NCBI RefSeq assembly: GCF_024172125.1
Contig: NZ_JAMZEA010000002.1
Location: 62,001 to 126,000 of the forward strand
DNA from: Actinomadura rupiterrae
GTDB lineage: Bacteria; Actinomycetota; Actinomycetes; Streptosporangiales; Streptosporangiaceae
Reading direction: 5' to 3'
DNA length: 64,000 nt
Made by a program: the position numbers and the translations under genes. This document shows, in pieces, positions 8,128 through 16,161 of the stretch (positions are counted from its first letter, which is position 1; every line of letters begins with the position of its first letter). Under the pieces are notes generated by a model. That model saw only the letters and a list, made by a program, of their open reading frames with translations. It made no database searches and was not told where the DNA came from.

Positions 8128-8874
8128 TCAGTCGACCGGGCCGCCGGCGACGTAGATGACCTGGCCTGAGACGAAGCCGGCGGCGTGGTTCACCAGGTAG
8201 GACGCGGTGTGCGCGATGTCCTCGGGCTGTCCGACGCGGCCGACCGGGATGGACTCGGCGGCCTGGCGCTGGAACTCCTCGAACTCCAGACCGAGGCGGC
8301 GCGCCGACAGGCGGGTCATGTCGCTGACGATGAAGCCGGGCGCGATGGCGTTGGCGGTGATGCCGTGCGGGCCGAGCTGGAGGGCCAGGGACTTGGTGAA
8401 GCCGATCAGGCCGGCTTTCGCGCTGCCGTAGTCGACGCGCCCGGCGTCGCCGGTGGCGGAGATGCTCGACATGGTGACGATCCGGCCCCAGCCCGCGTCG
8501 ATCATGTACGGGACGACCGCCCGGGTGAACAGGAACGGGCCGCGCAGGTTGATGCCGAGGACGGTGTCCCACTGCTCGGTCGTCATGTCGACGAGGGCGG
8601 CTCGCGGGCCGACTCCGGCGTTGTTGACGAGGACGGTCGGCGGGCCCAGCTCGGTGGCGGTCCGGGCGACGGCCTCGGTGACCTGGGCTTCGTCGGAGAC
8701 GTCGGCGACGATCGCCAGAGCCCTGCCGCCCGAGCGGGTGATGGACTCGACCGTGGCGGTGCTGTCGTCCAGGTCCACGGCGGCGACGGCGAAACCGTCC
8801 TGGGCCAGGCGTTGGGCCACTGCCGCGCCGATGCCTCGGGCCGCTCCGGTCACGATCGCTGTTGCGTTGCTCAT
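8128..8874 (-). CDS. SDR family oxidoreductase (FabG-like)
   Basis: A 248-residue classical short-chain dehydrogenase. The cofactor motif is TGAARGIGAAVAQRL, NNAG follows, and the catalytic Ser-Tyr-Lys set is seen as MSSIS and YGSAKAG. The Asp at the end of beta-2 (AAVDLDD) suggests NAD(H) rather than NADP(H). The end PEDIAHTASYLVNHAAGFVSGQV is typical of 3-oxoacyl-ACP reductase-like enzymes. No pathway partner lies next to it, so the substrate is unknown. Confidence 0.88.
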   Translation of the reverse strand: MSNATAIVTGAARGIGAAVAQRLAQDGFAVAAVDLDDSTATVESITRSGGRALAIVADVSDEAQVTEAVARTATELGPPTVLVNNAGVGPRAALVDMTTEQWDTVLGINLRGPFLFTRAVVPYMIDAGWGRIVTMSSISATGDAGRVDYGSAKAGLIGFTKSLALQLGPHGITANAIAPGFIVSDMTRLSARRLGLEFEEFQRQAAESIPVGRVGQPEDIAHTASYLVNHAAGFVSGQVIYVAGGPVD

Positions 8875-8927
8875 GGGGACGAGTTCACGCCATCCCGACG
8901 CGTCCGCAAATGGAGTTAGGGCATGGC

Positions 8928-9353
8928 TTAATGCAGCGCGGCGATGGCCGTCTCCCAGGACGCCAGGTAGGCCGGGTACTCGGCGGCGAACTTCGCCAGG
9001 GCGGGTTCGGCTTCGGGGCGCAGCGCGGTCAGGTCGTAGGTGACCTGGACGCGGCTCCCGGCGTCCGACTCGGCAAGGGAGACCGTGACGGTTCCGGCGC
9101 GGTCGCCGGGGACGACCCGGGCGTAGGAGATGGACGAGGGGGCGACACGGTCCAGGACGAGCCAGGCCGCATGGTGGCCGTGCGCGGCGGTTTCGAAGAC
9201 GACGCCCGGTTCGGTGTCGTCGGACGGGTCGTCCGGGAAGTGCGGGTCCCAGCCGTCCGCCCAGGCGCGTTCGCCGCGCGGGGTGAAGAGCGGGAAGGCC
9301 CGCGCGGGCGGCAGGGCGACGTCGATCTCTCCGGTGAGGCGGACGCGGGTCAT
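8928..9353 (-). CDS. SRPBCC (START-like) domain protein
   Basis: A 141-residue helix-grip fold protein. The opening MTRVRLTGEIDVALPPARAFPLF and the terminal YPAYLASWETAIAAL helix are typical of polyketide cyclase/AHSA1-like SRPBCC proteins that bind a hydrophobic ligand. Its ATG overlaps the stop of the small regulator gene upstream by four bases (ATGA). The two genes form a bicistronic unit in which the regulator may control, or respond with, the lipid-binding protein. Confidence 0.75.
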   Translation of the reverse strand: MTRVRLTGEIDVALPPARAFPLFTPRGERAWADGWDPHFPDDPSDDTEPGVVFETAAHGHHAAWLVLDRVAPSSISYARVVPGDRAGTVTVSLAESDAGSRVQVTYDLTALRPEAEPALAKFAAEYPAYLASWETAIAALH

Positions 9354-9592
9354 TTCTCCTCCAGCAGGTGGGAGTCGGCGGCGGTCAGCGTCAGGCCGTA
9401 GACGTCCTTCAGGCGCTCGATCTTCTGCAGGGTGTCCGGGCCGAACGGCGTCCTGCCCTCGAAGGTGTGCAGGACGATGCCCTCGACCAGGTCGCCGAGC
9501 GACAGGTCCAGGTATTCGGCCAGGCCCTTGAGGACCTTCAGGGTGTTCCGCTCGATCCGGAACCCGGTCTGCACGCGCTCAACGCTTACCAT
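9350..9592 (-). CDS. small ribbon-helix-helix-like putative regulator
   Basis: An 80-residue protein: MVSVERVQTGFRIERNTLKV, then VLKGLAEYLDLSLGDLVEGI and a charged C-terminal helix pair. A beta-strand followed by two amphipathic helices is the pattern of Arc/CopG-type DNA-binding proteins, but this is a fold guess rather than a family match. The gene probably gives a leaderless mRNA: TACATT lies six bases before the ATG and there is no Shine-Dalgarno sequence. The start codon sits inside the perfect palindrome TTACCATGGTAA, a natural place for autoregulation. Confidence 0.65.
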   Translation of the reverse strand: MVSVERVQTGFRIERNTLKVLKGLAEYLDLSLGDLVEGIVLHTFEGRTPFGPDTLQKIERLKDVYGLTLTAADSHLLEEK

Positions 9593-9597
9593 GGTAA
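9586..9597. promoter_or_regulatory. perfect 12-bp palindrome over a start codon
   Basis: TTACCATGGTAA is self-complementary and contains the ATG of the small regulator at 9350-9592. Read on the minus strand, GTTAC also occurs just upstream (GTTACATTGTTACC), so the site may extend over the -10 element. A protein bound here would block both RNA polymerase and ribosome access. Autoregulation is inferred. Confidence 0.45.
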
Positions 9598-9669
9598 CAA
9601 TGTAACACGGTCGCCCGAAGAGAAGGCCGGGCGGCCCGCGAAGGGACCGCCCGGCCGGAGAAGCGGGTG

Positions 9670-12201
9670 CTACTCGACCTCGCCGCCCTGCTCGCCCGCC
9701 AGTTCGGCGGCCTCGGCGGCGGCCTCGGCCGGGTCGCGCGGCAGCGGCCCGATCGGGCCGCCGAACGCGGCGATGGGCTTGGGCAGCGGCGTGCCGGAGC
9801 CGTCGCGGCGGCCGATCTCCTCGTCCACGTCCATCGGCCTGCCGTTCGCGGCGGTCGCGCGGATCGGGGTCGGGCCCGCCCAGCCGAGGATCAGGGTGTC
9901 CTCGCCCTTGAGGAACCGGTGCGAGCGGACGCCGCCGGTCGCGCGGCCCTTGGACGGGAAGTCGGCGAAGTCGGCGATCTTGATCGCGCCCGCCTGGGTG
10001 CCCTCCAGCGCCGTGGACGAGCCGGAGATCGTCACCACCCGCGCCTCCCGCGACGGGTCGAACGCGCCGAACCAGATCACCTTCGCGTCCGCGGCGAGCT
10101 TGATGCCAGCCATGCCGCCCGCCGGACGGCCCTGCGGCCGCACCAGCGAGGCGCTGTAGTGCAGCAGCTGCGCGTCGTCGGTCATGAACACCAGGTGCTG
10201 CTCTTCGGACTCCAGCTGGACGGCGCCCACCACGCGGTCGCCGTCCTTCAGCCCGATCACCTCGAACTCGTCGCGGTTGGCCGGGAAGTCCGGGACGACC
10301 CGCTTCACCACGCCCTGCTCGGTGCCGAGCGCGAGGCCGCCGCCCGAGTCGTCGAGCGCGGCGAGGCCGACGACCTTCTCGTCCGGGTCGAGCTCGACGT
10401 ACTCGGTGATCGGCGCGCCGCCCGCCAGCGAAGGCGGCGCGGATGTCGGCGGCAGCGTCGGCAGGTCGAGCACGTCCACCTTGATCAGCCGTCCGGCGGA
10501 GGTGACCGCGCCGATCTCGCCGCGCGCCGTCGTCCGCACGACCGAGACGAGCACGTCGTGCGGGGACCGCGCGCCCTCGGCGGGCAGCGGGTCGCCGGAC
10601 GAGGTGCGGGCGAGCAGCCCGGTGGACGACATCAGCGCCAGCACCGGGTCGTCGGCGATCTCCAGCGGCACCGCGGCGGCCTCGACCTGCCCGGACGCCT
10701 CCAGCAGCACGGTGCGGCGCGGGGTGGCGAACTCGGCGGCGACCTCGGCCAGCTCGTCCGAGACGACCTTGCGCAGCTTGCGCTCGGACTCCAGGATCGC
10801 GGTCAGCGCGGCGATCTCCTTGGTGAGCTGCTCCTTCTCCTTCTCCAGCTCCAGCCGGTCGTACCGGGTGAGGCGGCGGAGCGGGGTGTCCAGGATGTAC
10901 TGCGCCTGGATCTCCGACAGCTCGAAGATCTGCATCAGCCGCTGCTTGGCCTGCGCCGAGTCGTCCGACTGCCGGATGACCTGGATGACCTCGTCGATGT
11001 TCAGCAGCGCGACCATCAGGCCGTCGACCAGGTGCAGCCGGTCCTCGCGCTTCTTGCGGCGGAACTGCGAGCGGCGCCGGACGACGTCGATGCGGTGGTC
11101 GACGTACACCTGGAGCAGGTCGCGCAGGCCGAGCGTGCGCGGCTGGCCGTCGACCAGGCAGACGTTGTTGATGCCGAAGGTCTCCTCCATCGGCGTCAGC
11201 CGGTAGAGGTCGGTGAGCACGGCCTCGGGGTTGAAGCCGTTCTTCACCTCGATGACCAGGCGGAGCCCGACGTTGCGGTCGGTGAGGTCCTTCAGGTCGG
11301 CGATGCCGTTGAGCTTCTTCGCCTGGACGAGCTCCTTGATCTTGGCCTTCACCCGCTCCGGGCCGACCGAGTACGGCAGCTCGGTGACCACGATGCCCTT
11401 GCGCCGGGGGGTGACGTTCTCGACCTTGACCGTGGCGCGGGTCTTGAACGTGCCGCGCCCGGACGCGTAGGCGTCGCGGATGCCGGTGAGGTCGGTGATG
11501 CGGCCGCCGGTCGGCAGGTCGGGACCGGGGACGAACCGCATCAGGTCGTCGAGCGTGGCGTCCGGGTGGGTGATCAGGTGCCGGGCGGCCGCGACGACCT
11601 CGCCGAGGTTGTGCGGGGCCATGTTGGTGGCCATCCCGACCGCGATCCCGGACGCGCCGTTGACCAGCAGGTTCGGGAACGCCGAGGGCAGCACCTCGGG
11701 CTCGTTCTCCTGCCCGTCGTAGTTCGGCTTGAAGTCGACGGTGTCCTCGTCGATGGACGCGACCATCGCCATCGCGGCCCGGGACATGCGCGCCTCGGTG
11801 TACCGCATGGCGGCGGGCATGTCGTCGCCGCCGAGCGAGCCGAAGTTGCCGTGCCCGTCGACCAGCGGCATGCGCATCGCCCACGGCTGCGCGAGCCGGA
11901 CCATCGCGTCGTAGATCGCGCTGTCGCCGTGCGGGTGCAGCTTGCCCATCACCTCGCCGACCACGCGGGCGCACTTGACGTGCCCGCGGTCGGGGCGCAG
12001 GCCCATCTCGTTCATCGAGAACAGGATGCGGCGCTGCACGGGCTTCAGCCCGTCCCGCGCGTCCGGGAGCGCCCGCTGGTAGATCACCGAGTAGGCGTAC
12101 TCGAGGTACGAGCCGCGCATCTCCTCGGAGACGTCGACGTCGACGATGTTCTCTTCGAAGTCGGGCGGCGGGGGAGGGGCTTGGGATCCACGACGTGCCA
12201 T
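9670..12201 (-). CDS. parC: DNA topoisomerase IV / second gyrase A-type subunit
   Basis: An 843-residue type IIA topoisomerase A subunit, which cuts and rejoins DNA with a covalent tyrosine. Hallmarks are [32 protein letters not shown], the GlnLysLeuHisPro-like GKLHPHG segment, and the active-site [11 protein letters not shown] with its tyrosine. A coiled-coil segment is present ([20 protein letters not shown]). The C-terminal half is a six-blade DNA-wrapping domain. The terminal tail is acidic, and no GyrA-box (QRRGGKG) is seen, which favours the ParC-like paralogue of actinomycetes over the main gyrA. The partner parE is not in the window. ATG 12201 is used; ATG 12210 is possible. Confidence 0.88.
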   Translation of the reverse strand: MARRGSQAPPPPPDFEENIVDVDVSEEMRGSYLEYAYSVIYQRALPDARDGLKPVQRRILFSMNEMGLRPDRGHVKCARVVGEVMGKLHPHGDSAIYDAMVRLAQPWAMRMPLVDGHGNFGSLGGDDMPAAMRYTEARMSRAAMAMVASIDEDTVDFKPNYDGQENEPEVLPSAFPNLLVNGASGIAVGMATNMAPHNLGEVVAAARHLITHPDATLDDLMRFVPGPDLPTGGRITDLTGIRDAYASGRGTFKTRATVKVENVTPRRKGIVVTELPYSVGPERVKAKIKELVQAKKLNGIADLKDLTDRNVGLRLVIEVKNGFNPEAVLTDLYRLTPMEETFGINNVCLVDGQPRTLGLRDLLQVYVDHRIDVVRRRSQFRRKKREDRLHLVDGLMVALLNIDEVIQVIRQSDDSAQAKQRLMQIFELSEIQAQYILDTPLRRLTRYDRLELEKEKEQLTKEIAALTAILESERKLRKVVSDELAEVAAEFATPRRTVLLEASGQVEAAAVPLEIADDPVLALMSSTGLLARTSSGDPLPAEGARSPHDVLVSVVRTTARGEIGAVTSAGRLIKVDVLDLPTLPPTSAPPSLAGGAPITEYVELDPDEKVVGLAALDDSGGGLALGTEQGVVKRVVPDFPANRDEFEVIGLKDGDRVVGAVQLESEEQHLVFMTDDAQLLHYSASLVRPQGRPAGGMAGIKLAADAKVIWFGAFDPSREARVVTISGSSTALEGTQAGAIKIADFADFPSKGRATGGVRSHRFLKGEDTLILGWAGPTPIRATAANGRPMDVDEEIGRRDGSGTPLPKPIAAFGGPIGPLPRDPAEAAAEAAELAGEQGGEVE

Positions 12202-12280
12202 GTGAAACATTGTGGACGGTCCCAGGGACAGATTCGCCCGCGACGCGTCACGGCGCGCCGGATTCGAGGAGGTTTTCCGC

Positions 12281-13444
12281 GTGAGCCAGCTCGCCGACTT
12301 CCAGAACGAGATCTACCTGAACGGCCTGGCTGACGTGCGGCCGGACCTCCCGGCGGATCTCACGAAGCTGGAGGCGCTGGCGGAGGCGAAACTGTCCGCC
12401 GCGGCTTTCGGATACGTGGCGGGATCTGCCGGGAGCGAGGCGACCGCGCGGGCCAACCGGGACGCGTTCGACCGCTGGCGGATCATCCCCAGGATGCTCC
12501 GAGACGTCGCAGAACGCGACCTCTCGGTGACCGTGCTCGGCACGCCGATGCCCGCTCCTGTGCTGCTCGCGCCCATCGGCGTCCAGTCGATCCTGCATCC
12601 GGACGGCGAGCTGGCGATCGCGCGGGCCGCCGCCGCGACCGGGCTGACGACGATCCTGAGCACGGCCTCGTCCTATGCGATGGAGGACGTCGCGGAGGCG
12701 AACGGCGATGGCCCGCGCTGGTACCAGCTGTACTGGCCGAAGGACCGCGAACTGGCCGCGAGCTTCCTCGACCGCGCCAAAGCCGCCGGGTACACGGCCC
12801 TGGTCGTCACGCTCGACACGTTCACGCTCGCGTGGCGGCCGCGCGACCTGGACCAGGCCTACCTGCCGTTCCTCCGCGGGATCGGCGTGGCGAACTACTT
12901 CAGCGACCCGGTCTTCCAGAAGGCCGTGGGCGGGCCGATCACCGAGGCGAACCGGCAGGTCGCGCTGCTGCACTGGATCGGGCAGTTCGGCAACCCGTCC
13001 CTGACCTGGGACGATCTGGCGTTCCTGCGCGAGCACTGGGACGGCCCGATCGCGCTCAAGGGCATCCAGCACCCGGACGACGCGCGCCGCGCGATGGACG
13101 CCGGGATGGACGCGGTGATCGTCTCCAACCATGGCGGCCGGCAGGTGGACGGCGCGATCGCGTCCCTCGACGCCCTCCCGCTGGTCGTGGACGCAGTGGG
13201 CGGCCGTATGGCGGTCCTGTTCGACAGCGGCATCCGGACCGGTGCCGATGTCGCGAAGGCGCTGGCCCTAGGCGCGCAGGCGGTTCTGGTAGCGCGGCCC
13301 TATGCGTACGGGCTCGCGCTGGGAGGCGAGGCCGGCGTCCGGCACGTCCTGCGCTGCCTCCAAGCCGACCTGGAACTGACGTTGGCTCTCTCCGGGCACC
13401 GGACGGTTTCCGAGCTCTCGCTGGATTCGCTCGTGCGCGCCTGA
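12281..13444 (+). CDS. FMN-dependent lactate 2-monooxygenase / alpha-hydroxy-acid oxidase family
   Basis: A 387-residue TIM-barrel flavoenzyme. Family marks are AKLSAAAFGYVAGSAGSE at the N-terminus, PVLLAPIGVQSI, TLDTFTLAWRPRD and the active-site HGGRQVDGAIASLDALP with catalytic His and substrate-binding Arg. FDSGIRTGADVAKALALGAQ supplies the FMN phosphate site. These features are closest to mycobacterial-type lactate 2-monooxygenase (lactate + O2 to acetate + CO2), but lactate dehydrogenase activity cannot be excluded. GTG 12281 was chosen because GAGGAGG lies before it. The gene diverges from the topoisomerase gene. Tandem repeats run through its stop codon. Confidence 0.85.
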   Translation: MSQLADFQNEIYLNGLADVRPDLPADLTKLEALAEAKLSAAAFGYVAGSAGSEATARANRDAFDRWRIIPRMLRDVAERDLSVTVLGTPMPAPVLLAPIGVQSILHPDGELAIARAAAATGLTTILSTASSYAMEDVAEANGDGPRWYQLYWPKDRELAASFLDRAKAAGYTALVVTLDTFTLAWRPRDLDQAYLPFLRGIGVANYFSDPVFQKAVGGPITEANRQVALLHWIGQFGNPSLTWDDLAFLREHWDGPIALKGIQHPDDARRAMDAGMDAVIVSNHGGRQVDGAIASLDALPLVVDAVGGRMAVLFDSGIRTGADVAKALALGAQAVLVARPYAYGLALGGEAGVRHVLRCLQADLELTLALSGHRTVSELSLDSLVRA

Positions 13445-13511
13445 CACTCGTGCGGGCCTGACATATGTCATGGGTGGTCCCTGAGAACCTCATGGGCCGT
13501 TCCTGACACCC
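13431..13511 (+). repeat. two short tandem repeats across the end of the lactate oxidase gene
   Basis: A 17-bp unit occurs twice (13431-13447 and 13448-13464, 15 of 17 identical), and the first copy contains the TGA stop codon. A related 22-bp unit follows twice (13468-13489, 13490-13511), beginning TCATGGG and containing CTGA. The perfect palindrome TGACATATGTCA at 13459-13470 lies across the junction. The array separates the lactate oxidase-type gene from an orphan ABC ATPase gene. Confidence 0.7.
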
Positions 13512-13543
13512 GTGACTGCCTGCTTTGAACCGGTGCGCGCAGC

Positions 13544-14173
13544 ATGGAGGGCATGAGGCCGTCAGTAGTCGAGATCCGGAATCTGCGCGTCCAGTCCCTC
13601 CGGGACGTTTCGCTCAGCGTGGGACGCGGCGAGACGCATGCCGTCCTCGGCGGCTATGGCTCGGGCAAGACGACCCTGCTGGAGGCCGTCGCGGGCCATC
13701 GCCGTCCGGTTTCGGGGTCGGTGGTGATCAAGGGCGGCGGCCCGGCGACGGTCTGGCGCGAGGGCGGCCTGTTCCCCGGCCTCACCGTCGCGGAGATCGT
13801 GGACGCCTGGCGCCGCTGGACCCTCGACCCGCTCACCCGCTCCGAGGCCCTCCTGCTGACCGGGCTCGCGGGCCGCGCCGCTGCTGTCTTCGAGGACCTG
13901 GACGGCACCGAGCGCCGCCTCCTGGACCTCGCGCTGGCCCTGGTCGGACGGTCCGACGTCCTGCTGCTGGACGAGCCGTTCGCCGGACTGGACGCGCCGT
14001 CCGCGTCCCGCGTCCGGGCCGTGCTGCGGTCGCTCGCAGGCAAGGGAACCGCCATCCTGTTCACTACGCGTGACATCGACGAGGCCTGCCGCGCCGACCA
14101 CGTGACCGTCCTGGCGGGCGGCCTGCCCGTGCCCGGCTCCCACGCCCTCCGCGCGGCCACCCGCGCCGCCTGA
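13544..14173 (+). CDS. orphan ABC transporter ATP-binding protein, atypical
   Basis: A short 209-residue ABC ATPase. Walker A is GGYGSGKTTL, Walker B is VLLLDEPFAGLD, and the switch His is replaced in FTTRDIDEA. The signature loop reads EDLDGTERRLLDLALAL, only loosely like LSGGQ. No permease gene lies beside it, and the chain is short for an importer ATPase. Two starts are close together (ATG 13544 and ATG 13553). It may energise permeases encoded elsewhere or have a regulatory role. Confidence 0.72.
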   Translation: MEGMRPSVVEIRNLRVQSLRDVSLSVGRGETHAVLGGYGSGKTTLLEAVAGHRRPVSGSVVIKGGGPATVWREGGLFPGLTVAEIVDAWRRWTLDPLTRSEALLLTGLAGRAAAVFEDLDGTERRLLDLALALVGRSDVLLLDEPFAGLDAPSASRVRAVLRSLAGKGTAILFTTRDIDEACRADHVTVLAGGLPVPGSHALRAATRAA

Positions 14174-14218
14174 CCGGCGTGGACGGCAGCATGGCGCAGG
14201 TCACCGTACGCTGATCGC

Positions 14219-15349
14219 GTGGTGCAGCCCCGGATCCCCCGAGCGCCGGTCATCGCCGCGATCATCGTGGCGCTGACCTCGGTGTCGCTCGCCGGGCTGC
14301 TGCTGCCCGCGCTGTCGGACGAGGCGTTCGGCCGCCGCGATCCGGTCCGGTTCGTCCCGGCGCTGGTGGCGGTCGCGGGGGTGTGCGGCCTTTACGGACG
14401 GCTCCTCTGGCTGAACCTGACCCGCCGCAGCACGCCCGCCCACCGCCTCGGGCTCGCCGCGATCACGGCCGTGAGCTGGACGTTGCCCGCGGTCCTCGGC
14501 GTCCATACCGGGTGGGGGAACGCGCTGCTCGTCCCGGCGGGGCTGATCGCGGTCGTGCTGCCCGTCCGGCAGGCGGCGTATGTGGCGGGCGCGGGGACGA
14601 TCGCGGGGGCCGCCTACGGCGTCGCGCTCGGGATGCAGCCGCTTGCCGTCCTGTACCAGCTCGTGGCGTTCCCCATGGTCACGTTCTCGGGCTACATCAC
14701 CGTGTGGCTCTTCCATGTCGTCCAGGAGCTTCGGGAAGCGCGCGCGGAGCTGGCACGGTCGGCTGTAGGCGAGGAGCGGATGCGCTTCGCCCGCGACCTC
14801 CACGACGTCCTCGGCCATAGCCTTCAGGCCGTCGCGCTACGGGCCGAGGTCGCCGAGCGGTTCGCCGACCGCGACCCCGCGCGCGTGCGTAAGGAACTCG
14901 CCGAAATCCAGACCATGGCTAGGGACGCGGTCAAAGACGTCCGGGAAGTCGTGCGCGGCTACCGGGCCACGTCCCTGCGCACTGAGCTGGACGGTATGTC
15001 CGCCGTCCTCCGGGCAGCCGGGATCGACTGCGACCGTCCCGATCTGCCCGCCGGGCTGCCGGGCGGCGTCCACGAGCCGCTCGGATGGGTCGTCCGGGAG
15101 GCGGCCACGAACATCCTGCGCCACTCGTCCGCCACCTGGTGCCGCATCGACGTCGCCGCCGAGCCGGGCGGCGGCCGGGTGCGGCTGGAGATCGTCAACG
15201 ACGGCGCGGCGCGTCGGGACGGCCCGCCCGGCAGCGGCCTGGCCGGGCTCGCCGAGCGGCTCGCCGCCGCGGGCGGGGAGTTCGCCGCCGGAGCCATCGG
15301 CGACGGGACGTTCCGGCTGGTCGCGGCCCTACCGACGGGAGGATCATGA
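14219..15349 (+). CDS. sensor histidine kinase (NarL-partner, HisKA_3 type)
   Basis: A 376-residue kinase. The first 170 residues carry about five membrane helices. The dimerisation/phosphorylation segment is MRFARDLHDVLGHSLQAVALR, with the phospho-accepting His after RDL, and the ATPase domain has EAATNILRHS and the glycine box GSGLAGLAERL. The GTG start is six bases after TACGCT (14207-14212), suggesting a leaderless transcript. The response regulator gene follows with an ATGA overlap, giving a standard two-component operon. No sensory domain outside the membrane is evident. Confidence 0.87.
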   Translation: MVQPRIPRAPVIAAIIVALTSVSLAGLLLPALSDEAFGRRDPVRFVPALVAVAGVCGLYGRLLWLNLTRRSTPAHRLGLAAITAVSWTLPAVLGVHTGWGNALLVPAGLIAVVLPVRQAAYVAGAGTIAGAAYGVALGMQPLAVLYQLVAFPMVTFSGYITVWLFHVVQELREARAELARSAVGEERMRFARDLHDVLGHSLQAVALRAEVAERFADRDPARVRKELAEIQTMARDAVKDVREVVRGYRATSLRTELDGMSAVLRAAGIDCDRPDLPAGLPGGVHEPLGWVVREAATNILRHSSATWCRIDVAAEPGGGRVRLEIVNDGAARRDGPPGSGLAGLAERLAAAGGEFAAGAIGDGTFRLVAALPTGGS

Positions 15350-15954
15350 TCCGGGTGCTGCTGGCGGACGACCACCTGCTGATCCGCGAGGCGCTGGTCC
15401 TGCTGCTGTCGACCGAGGACGGCATCGAGGTCGTGGCCGACGTCGGGCGCGGCGACGAGGCGGTCGCCCAGACCCTCGCGCTCAAGCCGGACGTCGCCGT
15501 GCTGGACATCGACATGCCCGGGATGTCCGGCCTGGACGCGGCCGAGCGGCTTGCCCGCGAGCTGCCGTCCTGCCGGCTGGTGATCGTCACCGCGCACGGC
15601 CGGCCCGGCAACCTGCGCCGCGCGATGGCCGCCGGGGTGCGCGGCTTCCTCGGCAAGGACGCGCCGGGCGCGCGGCTCGCCGAGGTCGTCCGGCAGGTCG
15701 CCGGGGGAGCGCGCTACATCGACCCGCAGCTCGCCGCCGACGCCCTCGCCGCCGAGGAGTGCCCGCTCACCCCGCGCGAGCTGGACGCCCTGCGCGCCGC
15801 CGCCGGAGGCGAGCCCGTCTCCCGCATCGCCCGCACCCTCGGCCTCTCCGAAGGGACCGTCCGCAACTACCTGTCCGCCGCCGTCACCAAACTCGGCGTC
15901 GACAACCGCCACGCCGCCGCCCAGATCGCCGCCGACCGCGGCTGGCTGTACTAA
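15346..15954 (+). CDS. LuxR/NarL family response regulator
   Basis: A 202-residue regulator paired with the kinase upstream (4 bp overlap). The receiver domain has the acidic pair DD (VLLADDHLLIREAL), the phospho-Asp in VAVLDIDMPGMSG, Thr in VTAHG and the conserved Lys in FLGKDAPG. The C-terminal LuxR helix-turn-helix reads LTPRELDALRAAAGG through GLSEGTVRNYLSAAVTKLG. It resembles DesR/LiaR-type envelope or lipid regulators in length and layout, but the target is not visible. Strong hairpins follow. Confidence 0.9.
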   Translation: MIRVLLADDHLLIREALVLLLSTEDGIEVVADVGRGDEAVAQTLALKPDVAVLDIDMPGMSGLDAAERLARELPSCRLVIVTAHGRPGNLRRAMAAGVRGFLGKDAPGARLAEVVRQVAGGARYIDPQLAADALAAEECPLTPRELDALRAAAGGEPVSRIARTLGLSEGTVRNYLSAAVTKLGVDNRHAAAQIAADRGWLY

Positions 15955-15968
15955 TTGAGCCCCGGCTC

Positions 15969-15998
15969 CGCGCCCCTCGCCTAGCGGCTCGGGGCGCG
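15969..15998. terminator. GC-rich hairpin after the response regulator gene
   Basis: CGCGCCCC (15969-15976) pairs perfectly with GGGGCGCG (15991-15998) across a 14-base loop. No T-run follows. It sits 14 bp after the response regulator stop and is probably part of a double hairpin terminator. Confidence 0.6.
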
Positions 15999-16036
15999 GC
16001 CCGGATGCTCGTGCGAACGCTGCATCGCTTCGCGAT

Positions 16037-16078
16037 CAACCGTGCGGGGCTCGCCTTCGGCTTCGCCCCGCACGGTTG
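16037..16078. terminator. bidirectional hairpin between convergent genes
   Basis: CAACCGTGCGGGGC (16037-16050) pairs perfectly with GCCCCGCACGGTTG (16065-16078), a 14-bp stem with a 14-base loop. It lies between the response regulator and the convergent acyltransferase gene, so it can end transcription from both sides. No long T-run is present, as is common in very GC-rich actinomycetes. Confidence 0.7.
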
Positions 16079-16161
16079 TTAACGCGTTCGCGCCGGTTGC
16101 GGTCGCTGCGTGGCCAGGCGTCGGCGGCCCCGGTCTCCGGGCAGGTCAAGGCGGCGCGGCG

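Noticed and set aside
9593..11974. Long minus-strand frame that continues upstream from the 80-residue regulator
   Set aside because: Only the last 80 residues (9350-9592) look like a protein. The rest is a shifted frame within the topoisomerase gene on the same strand.
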